A stretch of DNA of 56,458 nucleotides. It comes from Okeania sp. SIO2C9. GTDB lineage: Bacteria; Cyanobacteriota; Cyanobacteriia; Cyanobacteriales; Microcoleaceae. The position numbers and the translations under genes are program-made. Location of the stretch: NCBI RefSeq assembly GCF_010672455.1, contig NZ_JAAHGO010000057.1:1-56458 (forward strand), in the 5' to 3' direction. Below are positions 47,773 through 56,458 of the stretch, piece by piece (positions within the stretch are counted from its first letter, which is position 1; every line of letters starts with the position of its first letter). Below the pieces are notes generated by a model that was given only the letters and a program-made list of their open reading frames with translations, searched no databases and was not told the origin of the DNA.

Positions 47773-48762
47773 ATGGCTAATCCCCTAGAGCCAGAAAAAT
47801 CATTAATTTGGAACAGACGGCAATTCCTAAAGCTAGGTTTAGTAGGTAGTGGAGTAACTTTAGCTGGCATTACCACTCAATATATTATACCTGCATTGTC
47901 ATCATCACTCGAAGCTAGGGCAGCCATCAATACTATAGAATTAAATCCTACAAATACCCTAAGAGAATTTGATTATGGAATTATCAAACAAGAAAACGGT
48001 CGTCAAATCCGAGAATTTCAGATAAAAGCAATTAATTCTAAATTACAACTAAATCAAGCAGTATCCTTTATTAGTTGGAACTATAATGGTCGGGTGCCTG
48101 GGCCAACATTAAGAGCAACAGAAGGGGAACGAGTCAGAATAATTTTCGAGAACGAAGGTGGTCACGCCCACACAATGCACTTCCACGGCATTCATCCAGC
48201 AGAAGTAGATGGAGTGCGTCCAGTGCGTCATGGGAAAACAACCATTTATGAATTTGACGCTCAACCTTTTGGCGTTCATCTCTATCATTGCCATATTACC
48301 CCAGTAACTCGTCATGTCACTAAAGGGTTGTACGGAATGTTTATTGTTGACCCTCCCAACTCTCGTCCCCCTGCAGATGAGATCGTATTAGTAATGGGAG
48401 GTTATGACACTAATGGTGATGGCAAAAATGAGCTTTATGCTTTTAATGGTTTGCCAAACTATTACAAAACCCATCCGATATCAATTCAGCAAAATCAACT
48501 GGTACGTTTGTATTTACTGAATATGATTGAGTTTGACCCGGTTGCAACATTTCATATTCATGCAAATTTTTTCCGGGTTTATTCTACTGGTATGAGTCTT
48601 AAACCCTCACAAGAAACAGATGTAATTACTATGGGAACTGCAGAAAGACATATTCTAGAATTTTCCTATCCCTATCCAGGTAAATATATGTTTCATCCCC
48701 ACCAAGATGCAATTGCAGAAAGTGGTTGTATTGGTCTGTTTGAGGTTTTGTCTCAGACTTAA
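47773..48762 (+). CDS. Tat-exported two-domain multicopper oxidase
   Basis: 329 codons. The N-terminus carries a twin-arginine signal (NRRQFLKLGLVGSGVTLAGI) and would be released to the periplasm. Two cupredoxin domains follow. Copper motifs are HTMHFHGIHPAEVDG and GVHLYHCHITPVTRH in domain 1 (T1 Cys-His and T2/T3 His), with ATFHIHANFFRVYS and GKYMFHPHQDAIAESGCIG in domain 2. The size and motif order resemble nitrite-reductase-like or two-domain laccase-type oxidases. Candidate substrates are Fe(II) or Cu(I); nitrite reduction is less likely from context. It forms an operon with the next gene, 38 bp downstream. Confidence 0.88.
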   Translation: MANPLEPEKSLIWNRRQFLKLGLVGSGVTLAGITTQYIIPALSSSLEARAAINTIELNPTNTLREFDYGIIKQENGRQIREFQIKAINSKLQLNQAVSFISWNYNGRVPGPTLRATEGERVRIIFENEGGHAHTMHFHGIHPAEVDGVRPVRHGKTTIYEFDAQPFGVHLYHCHITPVTRHVTKGLYGMFIVDPPNSRPPADEIVLVMGGYDTNGDGKNELYAFNGLPNYYKTHPISIQQNQLVRLYLLNMIEFDPVATFHIHANFFRVYSTGMSLKPSQETDVITMGTAERHILEFSYPYPGKYMFHPHQDAIAESGCIGLFEVLSQT

Positions 48763-48800
48763 AATTTTGAGTAAATTATCAATTTATCAGGTAATTAATT

Positions 48801-49589
48801 ATGGTTAAAATAAATTCTGTTTTCCGTTATTTGTTTGTTGGGTTTGTTACTACTTTATTAGCGGTCGCTTTTAACCCTAATATTCAGCCAACTATGAGTA
48901 ATAATTCTATGTTTTTTTCTACTCCTAGTTTAGCCGTTGATTCGGAAAGTAAAGATGTTGACTATATGACAAACCTGGGATTAATGAAGGGTCATTTATT
49001 AGTAGGAAAAGAATTAATTGCAGCCGGAAAAGTAGACCAGGCAAAACCTCATTTTGGGCATCCGGTAGAAGAATTATATATAGATATTGAAAATCAGTTG
49101 GATGACCGGGGCGTTAAACAGTTCAAAAGTAGCCTTAATAATTTGAATGATTTTGTAGTAGCTGGTGCTGAAGATACTAATAAATTGAATAGTATGTATC
49201 AAGAAACTTTGCAGGAAATTGATACAGCTATTTCTAATTTGCCAGATGAAAAACGTCAAAATTCAGCATTTGTCCTACAGGTGATTAATGGATTATTAGA
49301 TACTGCTGGAGCAGAATATGAAGCAGCAATTCTTGATGGAAAAATTGTCGAAATTATTGAGTATCAAGACTCACGAGGCTTTGTTGACTATGCAGAGACT
49401 ATATACAAAAATATAGCTGATGAAATGGCGAGTAAATATTCTGATATTGATGCAGAAATACAAGCAAATATGACAGAATTAAAAAAGGCTTGGCCGTCTG
49501 CTATAGCACCAGAAACAGCAGCAATGAAACCTGCTAAAGTATCAGAGTTAATTGAAGAGATTAAGCAGAATAGTGAAAAGGTGAAATAG
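48801..49589 (+). CDS. Exported helical protein paired with the multicopper oxidase
   Basis: 262 codons. Residues 1-45 contain a signal peptide (VFRYLFVGFVTTLLAVAFNP, with cleavage most likely around SLAVDSES). The rest is acidic and nearly all helical: LGLMKGHLLVGKELIAAGKV, AKPHFGHPVEELYIDIENQL, DEMASKYSDIDAEIQANMTE. 'GHLLVGKEL...A..HFGHPVEELY' with paired His and Glu resembles periplasmic domains linked to iron uptake (FTR1/EfeO surroundings), which is tentative. The tight spacing with the oxidase suggests a shared periplasmic metal task. Confidence 0.7.
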   Translation: MVKINSVFRYLFVGFVTTLLAVAFNPNIQPTMSNNSMFFSTPSLAVDSESKDVDYMTNLGLMKGHLLVGKELIAAGKVDQAKPHFGHPVEELYIDIENQLDDRGVKQFKSSLNNLNDFVVAGAEDTNKLNSMYQETLQEIDTAISNLPDEKRQNSAFVLQVINGLLDTAGAEYEAAILDGKIVEIIEYQDSRGFVDYAETIYKNIADEMASKYSDIDAEIQANMTELKKAWPSAIAPETAAMKPAKVSELIEEIKQNSEKVK

Positions 49590-50040
<451 letters not shown>

Positions 50041-50229
50041 TTACGCTAAACGCTCACAAACTAGAATAGTTCCCTTTTCTCCCAGTGTAATGCGAAGTTC
50101 TTCATCTAAATAAAGCACTTCTAAACGACCTTTAGGCGATCGCTTCATTGTAAAAGAAATTTCTCCTGTTTCTGTATTCATACCTTTGGGTGGCACTAAC
50201 CCAAACATCAACTTTAAAAATACAGACAT
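50041..50229 (-). CDS. Small conserved protein downstream of the PAP/fibrillin gene
   Basis: 62 codons. It opens MSVFLKLMFGLVPPKGMNTE and continues with a beta pattern: GEISFTMKRSPKGRLEVLYL, DEELRITLGEKGTILVCERL. It begins 6 bp after the PAP/fibrillin stop, so the two are one operon. The basic RSPKGR loop and hydrophobic strands may form a small sheet or pair with the neighbour. The function is not known to me. Confidence 0.65.
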   Translation of the reverse strand: MSVFLKLMFGLVPPKGMNTETGEISFTMKRSPKGRLEVLYLDEELRITLGEKGTILVCERLA

Positions 50230-50235
50230 TAATTG

Positions 50236-50790
50236 TTATTTTAAACTTTTCTTTGATGATTTATCTTGACCAAATATATCTTTCCAAATTGACAAATTTT
50301 CACCCTTTTGTGGAGCTAAAGTTCCTCCAGTAAATTCGACTTGTAAGGTATTATTATCGGCAGGATAACAAACACCTAAATTACGAACAATACCTTTTAA
50401 TGGTGGGAATAATTCATCAATAATACTAAACTCAACTACAATATCATGGCTACGTTTTTCCCCTTCTCCTAACAACACAACAGGTTGTCTAACAGAATCA
50501 ATAACTAACTTTAAATTGGTAGGTTCAAACATATTAAATGCTAACCTTCCCAGAGTATAAGCATATTTACCATTAGAAAGTTTTTCTCCTTGAGGAAAAG
50601 AAGGGGCACTAATTAATAGCCAATCTTGAGATTCTAGAAGGGAGTTATGGGTAGGGTCTACTATAGGGTTAAGTTGAGAAAGTTGGTCAATTTTTTCCTT
50701 AACATTCTGCTGTTTAACATCTCCATCATAGGTCTTCAAAGCTTCTCTCAAAGCAATTTTTGTTTCAAGTATTGTTGCTGTATCATTCAT
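50236..50790 (-). CDS. PAP/fibrillin family protein
   Basis: 184 codons. The PAP/fibrillin lipocalin-like fold is indicated by IALREALKTYDGDVKQQNVK, then LLESQDWLLISAPSFPQGE and YTLGRLAFNMFEPTNLKLVI. A C-terminal acidic-basic tail follows. Cyanobacterial homologues of plastid fibrillins associate with thylakoid lipids and protect photosystems under stress. No transit or signal peptide is present. It is first of a two-gene unit. Confidence 0.82.
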   Translation of the reverse strand: MNDTATILETKIALREALKTYDGDVKQQNVKEKIDQLSQLNPIVDPTHNSLLESQDWLLISAPSFPQGEKLSNGKYAYTLGRLAFNMFEPTNLKLVIDSVRQPVVLLGEGEKRSHDIVVEFSIIDELFPPLKGIVRNLGVCYPADNNTLQVEFTGGTLAPQKGENLSIWKDIFGQDKSSKKSLK

Positions 50791-51223
50791 GATTTTTTCC
50801 CCAGATTGTAGATTAATTACCTGTATTAAATTAATTTAACATCAATAGCGTAGGGGTTTGCTCTCCAAACCAGGACTGAATGTTTGTGCGTCAAGAAAGT
50901 GTGGGAAGTGTGGGGAGGGTGGGGAGACAGAGGAAGTAGGAGAAATAATTCTACCTGTATCTTTTCCTAACTTTTTGGTCGCTCAAGCTTAAATATTTGC
51001 ACTTTTTTGGCGACCAAAATGCTAATTTTTTTATATATTCAGTGCTTTTAGATTAGATTCGCCAGCCATACTTACTTATCCCACACTTTACTAATGCACA
51101 ACCGACTGAATTTTGTAGGAATAGAGGAAGCAAATCTTCCTGAAATTATTTGACATTTAATATTGATTTTTTTTGTTTAATTGTGGTAATATTATTAATT
51201 TTTTTTAGGAAAAATACAATATT
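50791..51223. other. Spacer with decayed family-A debris
   Basis: It contains a GTGTGGGGAGGGTGGGGAG tract (about 50905-50923). It then has 'ctttttggtcgctcaagctt' and 'ttttagattagattcgccag' (about 50970-51065), which resemble the interior and a worn end of family A. No gene was found. Confidence 0.5.
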
Positions 51224-52573
51224 TTATCTGGGAATCATAATTGTAAAAATTGTACCTTGCCCAATTGTTGAATCACAACTAATCTGACCACCGTGTTTTT
51301 CTATTACTATTTGATGGGCGATCGCCATCCCCAAACCCGTTCCTTTGCCTACTTCTTTGGTGGTAAAACCTTGCTCGAATATTTTCTCTTTTACCTCTTG
51401 TGCCATTCCCATTCCGTTGTCGGCAATTCGCACTATCGCCTTCTGTTTATCCTCGCTTAATTCTGTCGTAATAGTGATTCTATTTGGTTCTTTTTCTATT
51501 TCTTGAAAAGTTTTTCCAGCATTACTTTCCTCGAAAGCATCAATTGCATTCGCCAAGATATTCATAAATACTTGGTTAATTTGCCCTGCATAACATTTTA
51601 CTGGTGGCATATTACCGTAATTTTTAATCATCTCGATAGCTGGACGGTTTTCGTTAGCTTTGAGGCGATATTTTAAGATTAATAAGGTACTGTCAATTCC
51701 ATCGTGCAAATTAAACTCAGTTTTTTTATCGGTATCCTTACGAGCAAATGTTCGCAGAGATGTACTGATATTGCGAATGATATCGTATCCCCCTTGCATT
51801 GATGCAATCAGTTTTGGGAAGTCTTCAGCAACAAATTCTAGGTCGAGGTCTTCAATTTCTGCGATGATTTCATCATCAAGGTGGGAATTTTCGCGATAGA
51901 GAGAAAGTCCTACCAATAAATCTTGCAGATGTTTTTGTGCGACGCTGACATTGCCACCGATAAACCCAAGGGGATTATTAATTTCATGGGCAATTCCAGT
52001 CACGAGATTGCCCAAGGTTACCATTTTTTCATTTTGTACGAGTTGCAGTTGTGCCTCTTCAAGTTGCAAGTATTTCTCTTTGAGCTGTTGATTTGCCTTT
52101 TCCAGTTCTTGATTAAGTGTCTTGAGTTGTCGATTTTGTTGGGCTAATTTTTGAGATTGAATAAAGTTAGTTTTTTGGAGTATTTCTCGCAAGCGAAAAA
52201 GTTGTAAATGAGTTTCAACGCGAGCTAAAACTTCTTCTGCTTGTACGGGTTTGGTAATATAATCTACTCCCCCCACACTAAATGCTTTAACTTTGTCAAA
52301 TATTTCGTTCAATGCACTGATAAAAATCACGGGAATATCTCGCCATTTTTCATCTTCCTTGAGATACTCGCACATTTCATAACCATTCATTTGCGGCATC
52401 GTAATATCCAATAAAATCAACTCCGGAAGGAAATTTTTCATTCCCATTAGAGCTAACTTAGCACTGGGGAAAGCTCTAACTTCATACTCGTGTTCCTCCA
52501 AAAGATTGGATAATAAATGCAGATTAGCGGGGGTATCGTCAACAACAATAATTCGACCGTTATTTTCAATCAT
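51224..52573 (-). CDS. Response regulator - histidine kinase (REC-HK) sensor
   Basis: 449 codons. Residues about 8-125 are a receiver domain (IIVVDDTPANLHLL, phosphoacceptor Asp in LILLDITMPQMNG, Thr/Ser-Lys in DYITKPVQAEEVL). A coiled coil of Gln/Leu repeats spans about 135-185. The kinase core follows: H-box TLGNLVTGIAHEINNPLGFI, N-box QINQVFMNILANAIDAFEES, G1 RIADNGMGM, G2 GTGLGMAIAHQIV. It has no membrane segment, so it is a soluble kinase fed by phosphotransfer to its own REC. It lies downstream of the hybrid kinase on the same strand, so the two may work in one relay. Confidence 0.92.
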   Translation of the reverse strand: MIENNGRIIVVDDTPANLHLLSNLLEEHEYEVRAFPSAKLALMGMKNFLPELILLDITMPQMNGYEMCEYLKEDEKWRDIPVIFISALNEIFDKVKAFSVGGVDYITKPVQAEEVLARVETHLQLFRLREILQKTNFIQSQKLAQQNRQLKTLNQELEKANQQLKEKYLQLEEAQLQLVQNEKMVTLGNLVTGIAHEINNPLGFIGGNVSVAQKHLQDLLVGLSLYRENSHLDDEIIAEIEDLDLEFVAEDFPKLIASMQGGYDIIRNISTSLRTFARKDTDKKTEFNLHDGIDSTLLILKYRLKANENRPAIEMIKNYGNMPPVKCYAGQINQVFMNILANAIDAFEESNAGKTFQEIEKEPNRITITTELSEDKQKAIVRIADNGMGMAQEVKEKIFEQGFTTKEVGKGTGLGMAIAHQIVIEKHGGQISCDSTIGQGTIFTIMIPR

Positions 52574-53070
52574 GGCTAATAAATATCTCCAGAAAAGAGG
52601 GAATAGGGAACAGGGAATAGGGAACAGGGAACAGGGAATATATTTTTAGGAAAAAGGTAAGGAAAATAATTTTGTGAAGAACTTTTAGTTCTCTTGCTTA
52701 TAGTAAATAAAGGGCAAGTTTGTTTTCTGAAAATATATAATGTTTTTAAGATAAAATATTTAAGATTTTGGCATTGCTGATTTGAGGTATAATATCTTGT
52801 CCGGATCATAGGGCGAGCAAAAAACTTTCTCCTTCTACTCCTGTTTACTTCTTCTTTCTTCCCTCCTGAGTCCTGAGTCCTGAGTCCTGAGTCCTGAGTA
52901 ATGGCGTTGCTGAATTGAAGTATGAATGCGCGATTGTTTGGTTCTGGTCAAGCCCCCGCTGGTCCCCCAAAATTGGGGGACTTTTAGAGTTTTATTCCCC
53001 CCAAAATTGGGGGGCTAGGGGGGCAAAATCATACCCAGAATCACCAACGCCAAATAATTAATATCATACA
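52574..53070. other. Spacer between the two kinases
   Basis: GGGAACA-type tandem repeats (about 52598-52640), TCCTGAG repeats (about 52864-52897), and a family-D MITE (52903-53086) with internal 'ccaaaattgggggac' and 'ccccccaaaattgggggg' pieces. No gene was found. Confidence 0.65.
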
Positions 53071-53086
53071 CTAATTCAGCAACGCC
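52903..53086. mobile_element. MITE-like element, family D copy 2, overlapping a gene end
   Basis: The ends GGCGTTGCTGAATT (52903-52916) and AATTCAGCAACGCC (53073-53086) are perfectly inverted. The interior is non-coding with a CCCCCAAAATTGGGGG palindrome. Its right end overlaps the final codons and stop of the kinase gene (53071-53086). Confidence 0.8.
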
Positions 53087-55767
53087 AAGATTTTTTCATA
53101 CTCGAAGTTATAAAGAGATGTTTGTAAAGCCTCCGCTAACTCCTCGTATTCGAGAGAAATTTTTTCTACTATACCATTCATGGTTTTACGATCTGAACTC
53201 AGGATAGCATCCTTTAATCCTATTTGCCATTCTTCGGGTAATGTCGCTAAATTTTCTGGCGTTAATATTTCCCTTGTGAGTTTGATTTCTTTCTCTTGCA
53301 CTTCTTCATAGATAAACTCGACACCGATATATTTGTGCATCGCCTCAAATATATCTTCCTCTCGAAATGGCTTCCTCATAAAAGCATCACACCCTGCAGA
53401 CAAGATTACCGCTTTTTCTTCTTCTAAAACACTGGCAGTCAAGGCAATAATTACCGTCGCTTGTCCTTGGGTCGTGGCTTTGATATTCTGGGTAGCTTCG
53501 TAAGCATCCATCACAGGTATCCGCATATCCATCCAAATCAAATGGGGTTGCCATGACTCGAAAATTTTGATAGCTTCTTTGCCGTTGCTGGATTCTTTGA
53601 TTTCAAATCCGAGGGGACTGAGCAGTTTCACTAACAACTGGCGATCGAGGATTTTGTCATCTACGATCAGGATGCGATAGCGTGGTTGCTTGGGAGCAAG
53701 AGCGATGACTCTCCGTTTTTGTTTTTCCGTTTCTACGACTTCGGCATCCACCTCTTCGACTTGAATCTCAAAACCGAAGGTTGTCCCTTGTCCCACTTGA
53801 GAGGTGATTTGGATATCGCCGCCCATTAACTGCACGAATTTACGGGAGATGGGCAAACCTAACCCCGTTCCTTCTTGTGCCTCTTTGCCAGTTTTGGTTT
53901 GGACAAAGGCTTCAAAGAGTTTCTCAAGTTCTTCTGAGGCGATTCCCGCTCCGGTGTCTTCTACAGCAAAGGATATCCGTTTGGACTGGGAACTGCCTGG
54001 GATTTCGATAGGGGTTGCTCGCAGGGTGACACCTCCTACTTCGGTGAATTTGATGGCATTGTTCAACAGATTGATCAGGACTTGGCGCAGTTTTACTTCA
54101 TCGGTGCGAATATAGCGAGGCACACTTTCATCTCTTTCTAGTAACAGTTGCAACCCTTTGCCGTCAGCTTTGAGTTGGAACATATGGTGAATGTCATCAA
54201 GAAGACGATGTAAGTCGAAGTTCTTTTCGTTGAGGGTGATTTTACCAGCTTCAATTTTGGAGAATTCGAGAACGTTGTTGATGAGGGTGAGCAGGTGTTC
54301 TCCACTGCGAGAGATGATGGCAAGGTTTTCTTGGTAGTCGCGGGGGAGGGTTTGGGAACGGGTCATAATTTGGGTAAAACCCAGGATGGCATTTAATGGA
54401 GTTCTCAATTCGTGACTCATATTGGCAATAAATCTGCTTTTCGCTTGATTAGCAACTTCGGCTTTTTCTTTGGCAACTACAAGTTCAGCATTGGTTTTTT
54501 CGAGGGTTTGAAAAGATTCTTTTAATTGACCTGCCATGCTATTGAATGATTGGGCTAATTCTCCCAATTCATCGTGACCGTGACGTTCCAAATGAACGGT
54601 GCGCTCCCATTTGCCTTGAGCGATATCTTTAGCTGACTGGTTCAACGCAATTAAAGGATGAGTCACCCAACGAGCTGTTAAAATTCCGATTGTGGCAGCA
54701 ATAACTAATGCAATAATACAAAGAATGATTGTTATTCGGGTATTCTGATTAATTTGTGCCATAAAATCTGCTTCTGGAATAATCACAACAATTAACCAGT
54801 CCAAACCTTTGGCGTTGGGGTCTTCAAAAGGAGTAACTTGAAGAAAATGGCGTTGATCATCGATCGTAAATTCGAGATGTTGAGATTTTTCAATCTTGTT
54901 TAAATCACCAAAATGATTTTGTAAATAATTTGTTGTTGATCGGATGGTGGAAATTTGACTATCGGTTGCATTGAGACGGACTAAATCTTCTCCTTGACTT
55001 AGAAATGGCTGTTCTTCTGTTGAGGAAGCAACAATATTGCCATCACGTTCGATAATAAAAATTTTTCCCGTTCTACCAACACGCAAATTTTTGAGAAAAT
55101 CACCTATTTCTTCGAGAGTAATATCAATTCCCGTTACACCCAATAATTTTCCCGATTCATTATAAACAGGTTTTGAGAGTGTCATCCCCAAGGTTTTGTG
55201 AGAGAAGAAAATATAAAGACTCCATGTAGAAATTTGAGATTGAAATGATTCTTGATACCATGGTCGCAATCGCATTTGATAGTTAGGACGACCACTAACT
55301 TTTTTCGTGGGACGACCTCGTTCGTCGATTGCATAGGATTGAAACTCTCGTTGAGTGGTTAATGGATCGGATATCTTGTAGACTAATTTTCCATCCGTTC
55401 GTCCTACTCCGATATACTTTTCTTGTTCGTGTATGCCAATTTGAATGGTATTAATTTTTGGAGTTAATTTAACTTGTTTCCAAAAGTAATCTCTGATTTT
55501 TTCCGGATTATTGACATTGAGAATATTGATATTGAAAGCCGAATCATTCAATGTATTGATAGTGTGAGGAATTTCGAGATAGTCACCAACATACTGCGTT
55601 GCTCTTGACGTAATTTCTTCCCGCAGTTCTTGAGTGATTTCCCGGATCGCTTTCTGACTATTTTTAAATGATAGATAACTAACAATTCCAACCGCAGAAA
55701 CAATTTGAATAATAAATGGAATCACAAAAACTGTGCGAAGAGAAATGGAGGAAAAGAGTTTTTTCAT
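53071..55767 (-). CDS. Membrane-bound hybrid sensor histidine kinase (dCache-HAMP-HK-REC)
   Basis: 898 codons from the ATG at 55765-55767; a longer start at 55803 lies in the edge of a decayed repeat. TM1 ([20 protein letters not shown]) and TM2 ([18 protein letters not shown]) enclose an extracellular dCache-like sensor ([30 protein letters not shown]). HAMP follows ([38 protein letters not shown]), then HisKA ([20 protein letters not shown]), HATPase ([42 protein letters not shown]) and a receiver ([19 protein letters not shown]). The C-terminal residues LALLN and stop come from the end of a family-D MITE, so the original tail was replaced. It senses a small extracellular ligand; which one is unknown. 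Confidence 0.92.
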   Translation of the reverse strand: MKKLFSSISLRTVFVIPFIIQIVSAVGIVSYLSFKNSQKAIREITQELREEITSRATQYVGDYLEIPHTINTLNDSAFNINILNVNNPEKIRDYFWKQVKLTPKINTIQIGIHEQEKYIGVGRTDGKLVYKISDPLTTQREFQSYAIDERGRPTKKVSGRPNYQMRLRPWYQESFQSQISTWSLYIFFSHKTLGMTLSKPVYNESGKLLGVTGIDITLEEIGDFLKNLRVGRTGKIFIIERDGNIVASSTEEQPFLSQGEDLVRLNATDSQISTIRSTTNYLQNHFGDLNKIEKSQHLEFTIDDQRHFLQVTPFEDPNAKGLDWLIVVIIPEADFMAQINQNTRITIILCIIALVIAATIGILTARWVTHPLIALNQSAKDIAQGKWERTVHLERHGHDELGELAQSFNSMAGQLKESFQTLEKTNAELVVAKEKAEVANQAKSRFIANMSHELRTPLNAILGFTQIMTRSQTLPRDYQENLAIISRSGEHLLTLINNVLEFSKIEAGKITLNEKNFDLHRLLDDIHHMFQLKADGKGLQLLLERDESVPRYIRTDEVKLRQVLINLLNNAIKFTEVGGVTLRATPIEIPGSSQSKRISFAVEDTGAGIASEELEKLFEAFVQTKTGKEAQEGTGLGLPISRKFVQLMGGDIQITSQVGQGTTFGFEIQVEEVDAEVVETEKQKRRVIALAPKQPRYRILIVDDKILDRQLLVKLLSPLGFEIKESSNGKEAIKIFESWQPHLIWMDMRIPVMDAYEATQNIKATTQGQATVIIALTASVLEEEKAVILSAGCDAFMRKPFREEDIFEAMHKYIGVEFIYEEVQEKEIKLTREILTPENLATLPEEWQIGLKDAILSSDRKTMNGIVEKISLEYEELAEALQTSLYNFEYEKILALLN

Positions 55768-55803
55768 TTTTTTATCTTTATTTTTAATCATAACTAATAT
55801 CAT

Positions 55804-56260
55804 GTCCGGTTGAACAGTTATAGAACCCCTGATCGTATCTTCATAAATGTTAGCTAGGAGTCAGGAGACAGGAGACAGGAGACAGGAGGTAATATAAAAT
55901 CCGGTTGAATACTTATCTTATGTTTGGGGGTGGGAAGTGTGGGGAGGGTGGGGAGTGTGGGGAGAAGGGGAGGTCGAGAGATTGAAGGCGAGAAAGTGTC
56001 GATAGAATTATAAACATATACTGTATAACCGGATTCTATATAAGAAGGAAGATGTGGGGAGAAATAATAAAAAAAAAATCAACACTCTTTCAGATGATTT
56101 TCGGTCAAAATTGATGCACGAAAAGACTTGACTAGCATAATTATATAGCAATCAAATGGGTTCTATAGAACCCCTGAGTGGTATCTGTGCAAAGGTGAGG
56201 GTTTTTGGCAAAGGAGTCAGGAGATTGAGAAATAAAATATGGGAAAAAAGTTGAAATTTG
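55804..56260. other. Spacer after the hybrid kinase start
   Basis: It starts with a worn family-B edge ('tatcatgtccggttgaaca'). There are two 'tatagaacccct' palindrome cores (55817 and 56165), a GGAGACA tract (about 55864-55886), and the family-B element. The motif 'gggtttttggcaaagg' (about 56199) also lies beside the family-B copy at 5.7 kb. No gene was found. Confidence 0.5.
55893..56040. mobile_element. MITE-like element, family B copy with TAA duplication
   Basis: It opens TATAAAATCCGGTTGAATAC and ends ACCGGATTCTATA. TAA flanks both sides (55890-55892, 56041-56043). Almost the whole 148 bp match the copy at 5555-5703, including the G-rich tract, so one of the two moved recently. Confidence 0.85.
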
Positions 56261-56458
56261 CCCCACACTCCCCACACTCCCCACACTCCCCACACTCCCC
56301 ACACTTCCCACACCTTCCACACTCCCCACACCTCCCACACCTTCCACACTCCCCACACCTCCCACACCTCCCACACTCCCCACACCTCCCACACTCCCCA
56401 CACTCCCCACACTCCCCACACTCCCCACACTCCCCACACCCCCCACACTCCCCACACT
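56261..56458. repeat. 9-bp minisatellite (CCCCACACT), runs off the window
   Basis: About twenty-two units of CCCCACACT with variants CTTCCCACAC and CTCCCACAC. Shorter versions of the same G-rich/C-rich unit lie inside family-B MITEs (5590-5625, 55930-55960) and elsewhere (8232, 20540, 50905). Two minus-strand frames of about 100 codons with Val-Gly-Ser or Trp-Gly-Val periodicity are repeat artefacts. Confidence 0.95.

Noticed and set aside
56141-56457. Two minus-strand frames of about 100 codons with Gly-Ser-Val or Trp-Gly-Val repeats
   Set aside because: Pure translation of the 9-bp minisatellite; no ribosome-binding site or non-repetitive domain.

Overview
This window looks like chromosome from a filamentous, probably marine, cyanobacterium of the Trichodesmium / Okeania / Oscillatoriales kind. 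Directly visible support: about eighteen HIP1 octamers (GCGATCGC), genes for phycobilisome degradation (nblA) and the cytochrome b6f subunit PetN, a PAP/fibrillin protein, low GC, and very wide AT-rich spacers packed with short dispersed repeats, MITE-like elements and decayed transposases. The genus assignment is inference; no rRNA or tRNA gene was found.

Layout. 1-5.3 kb: a Uma2-family gene cut by the window edge and a decayed second copy, a Gfo/Idh/MocA-like protein, a family-2 O-methyltransferase, rsmA (ksgA), and a small basic protein with a clear terminator. 5.5-10.6 kb: a cbiG-cobJ fusion (cobalamin ring contraction) carrying an in-frame block of intergenic-type repeats, a small secreted protein, and pyrE overlapping a conserved membrane-anchored protein. 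10.9-18.5 kb: remnants of a SPINDLY-type glycosyltransferase and of a TIGR03032 protein, then a giant RTX-type surface/secreted protein with a Calx-beta domain, seven FG-GAP repeats, three near-identical cadherin-like repeats, a 510-residue Pro-Thr tract and calcium-binding nonapeptides. 18.5-22.6 kb: thiC under a TPP riboswitch, bordered by three tnpB remnants. 23-26 kb: a conserved small protein, nblA with an NtcA-type site, a TPR protein, and another tnpB wreck split by MITEs. 26.4-33.3 kb: a second giant exoprotein on the minus strand, an esterase-like phytase propeller apparently interrupted by two glycerophosphodiesterase domains, followed by Calx-beta-like repeats and an RTX tail, with a Pho-box-like array upstream. 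33.3-36.7 kb is essentially non-coding and holds an IS5-like relic. 36.7-45.2 kb: a voltage-gated K+ channel, then a minus-strand nickel/cobalt ECF transporter set (NikL-like, CbiM, CbiQ, CbiO) with a lipoprotein upstream. 45.6-50.8 kb: a ferritin-like protein, a membrane protein, petN, a Tat-exported two-domain multicopper oxidase with a periplasmic partner, and a PAP/fibrillin pair. 51.2-55.8 kb: two large sensor kinases on the minus strand. The window ends in a 9-bp minisatellite.

How it fits together. Several genes concern acquiring or handling scarce nutrients: phosphate esters (phytase/GDPD exoprotein), Ni/Co (ECF transporter, with cobalamin synthesis elsewhere in the window), metals (multicopper oxidase pair, ferritin-like protein), and nitrogen stress (nblA). 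The other main theme is repeat-driven remodelling. At least eight short repeat families can be traced. Family B shows 3-bp TTA/TAA target duplications, and repeats have rewritten coding sequence in cbiG-cobJ, in the end of rsmA and in the end of the large hybrid kinase. I did not find a convincing new defence or CRISPR system. The most unusual items are the split-propeller GDPD exoprotein, the in-frame repeat colonisation of cbiG-cobJ, and the MITE families.
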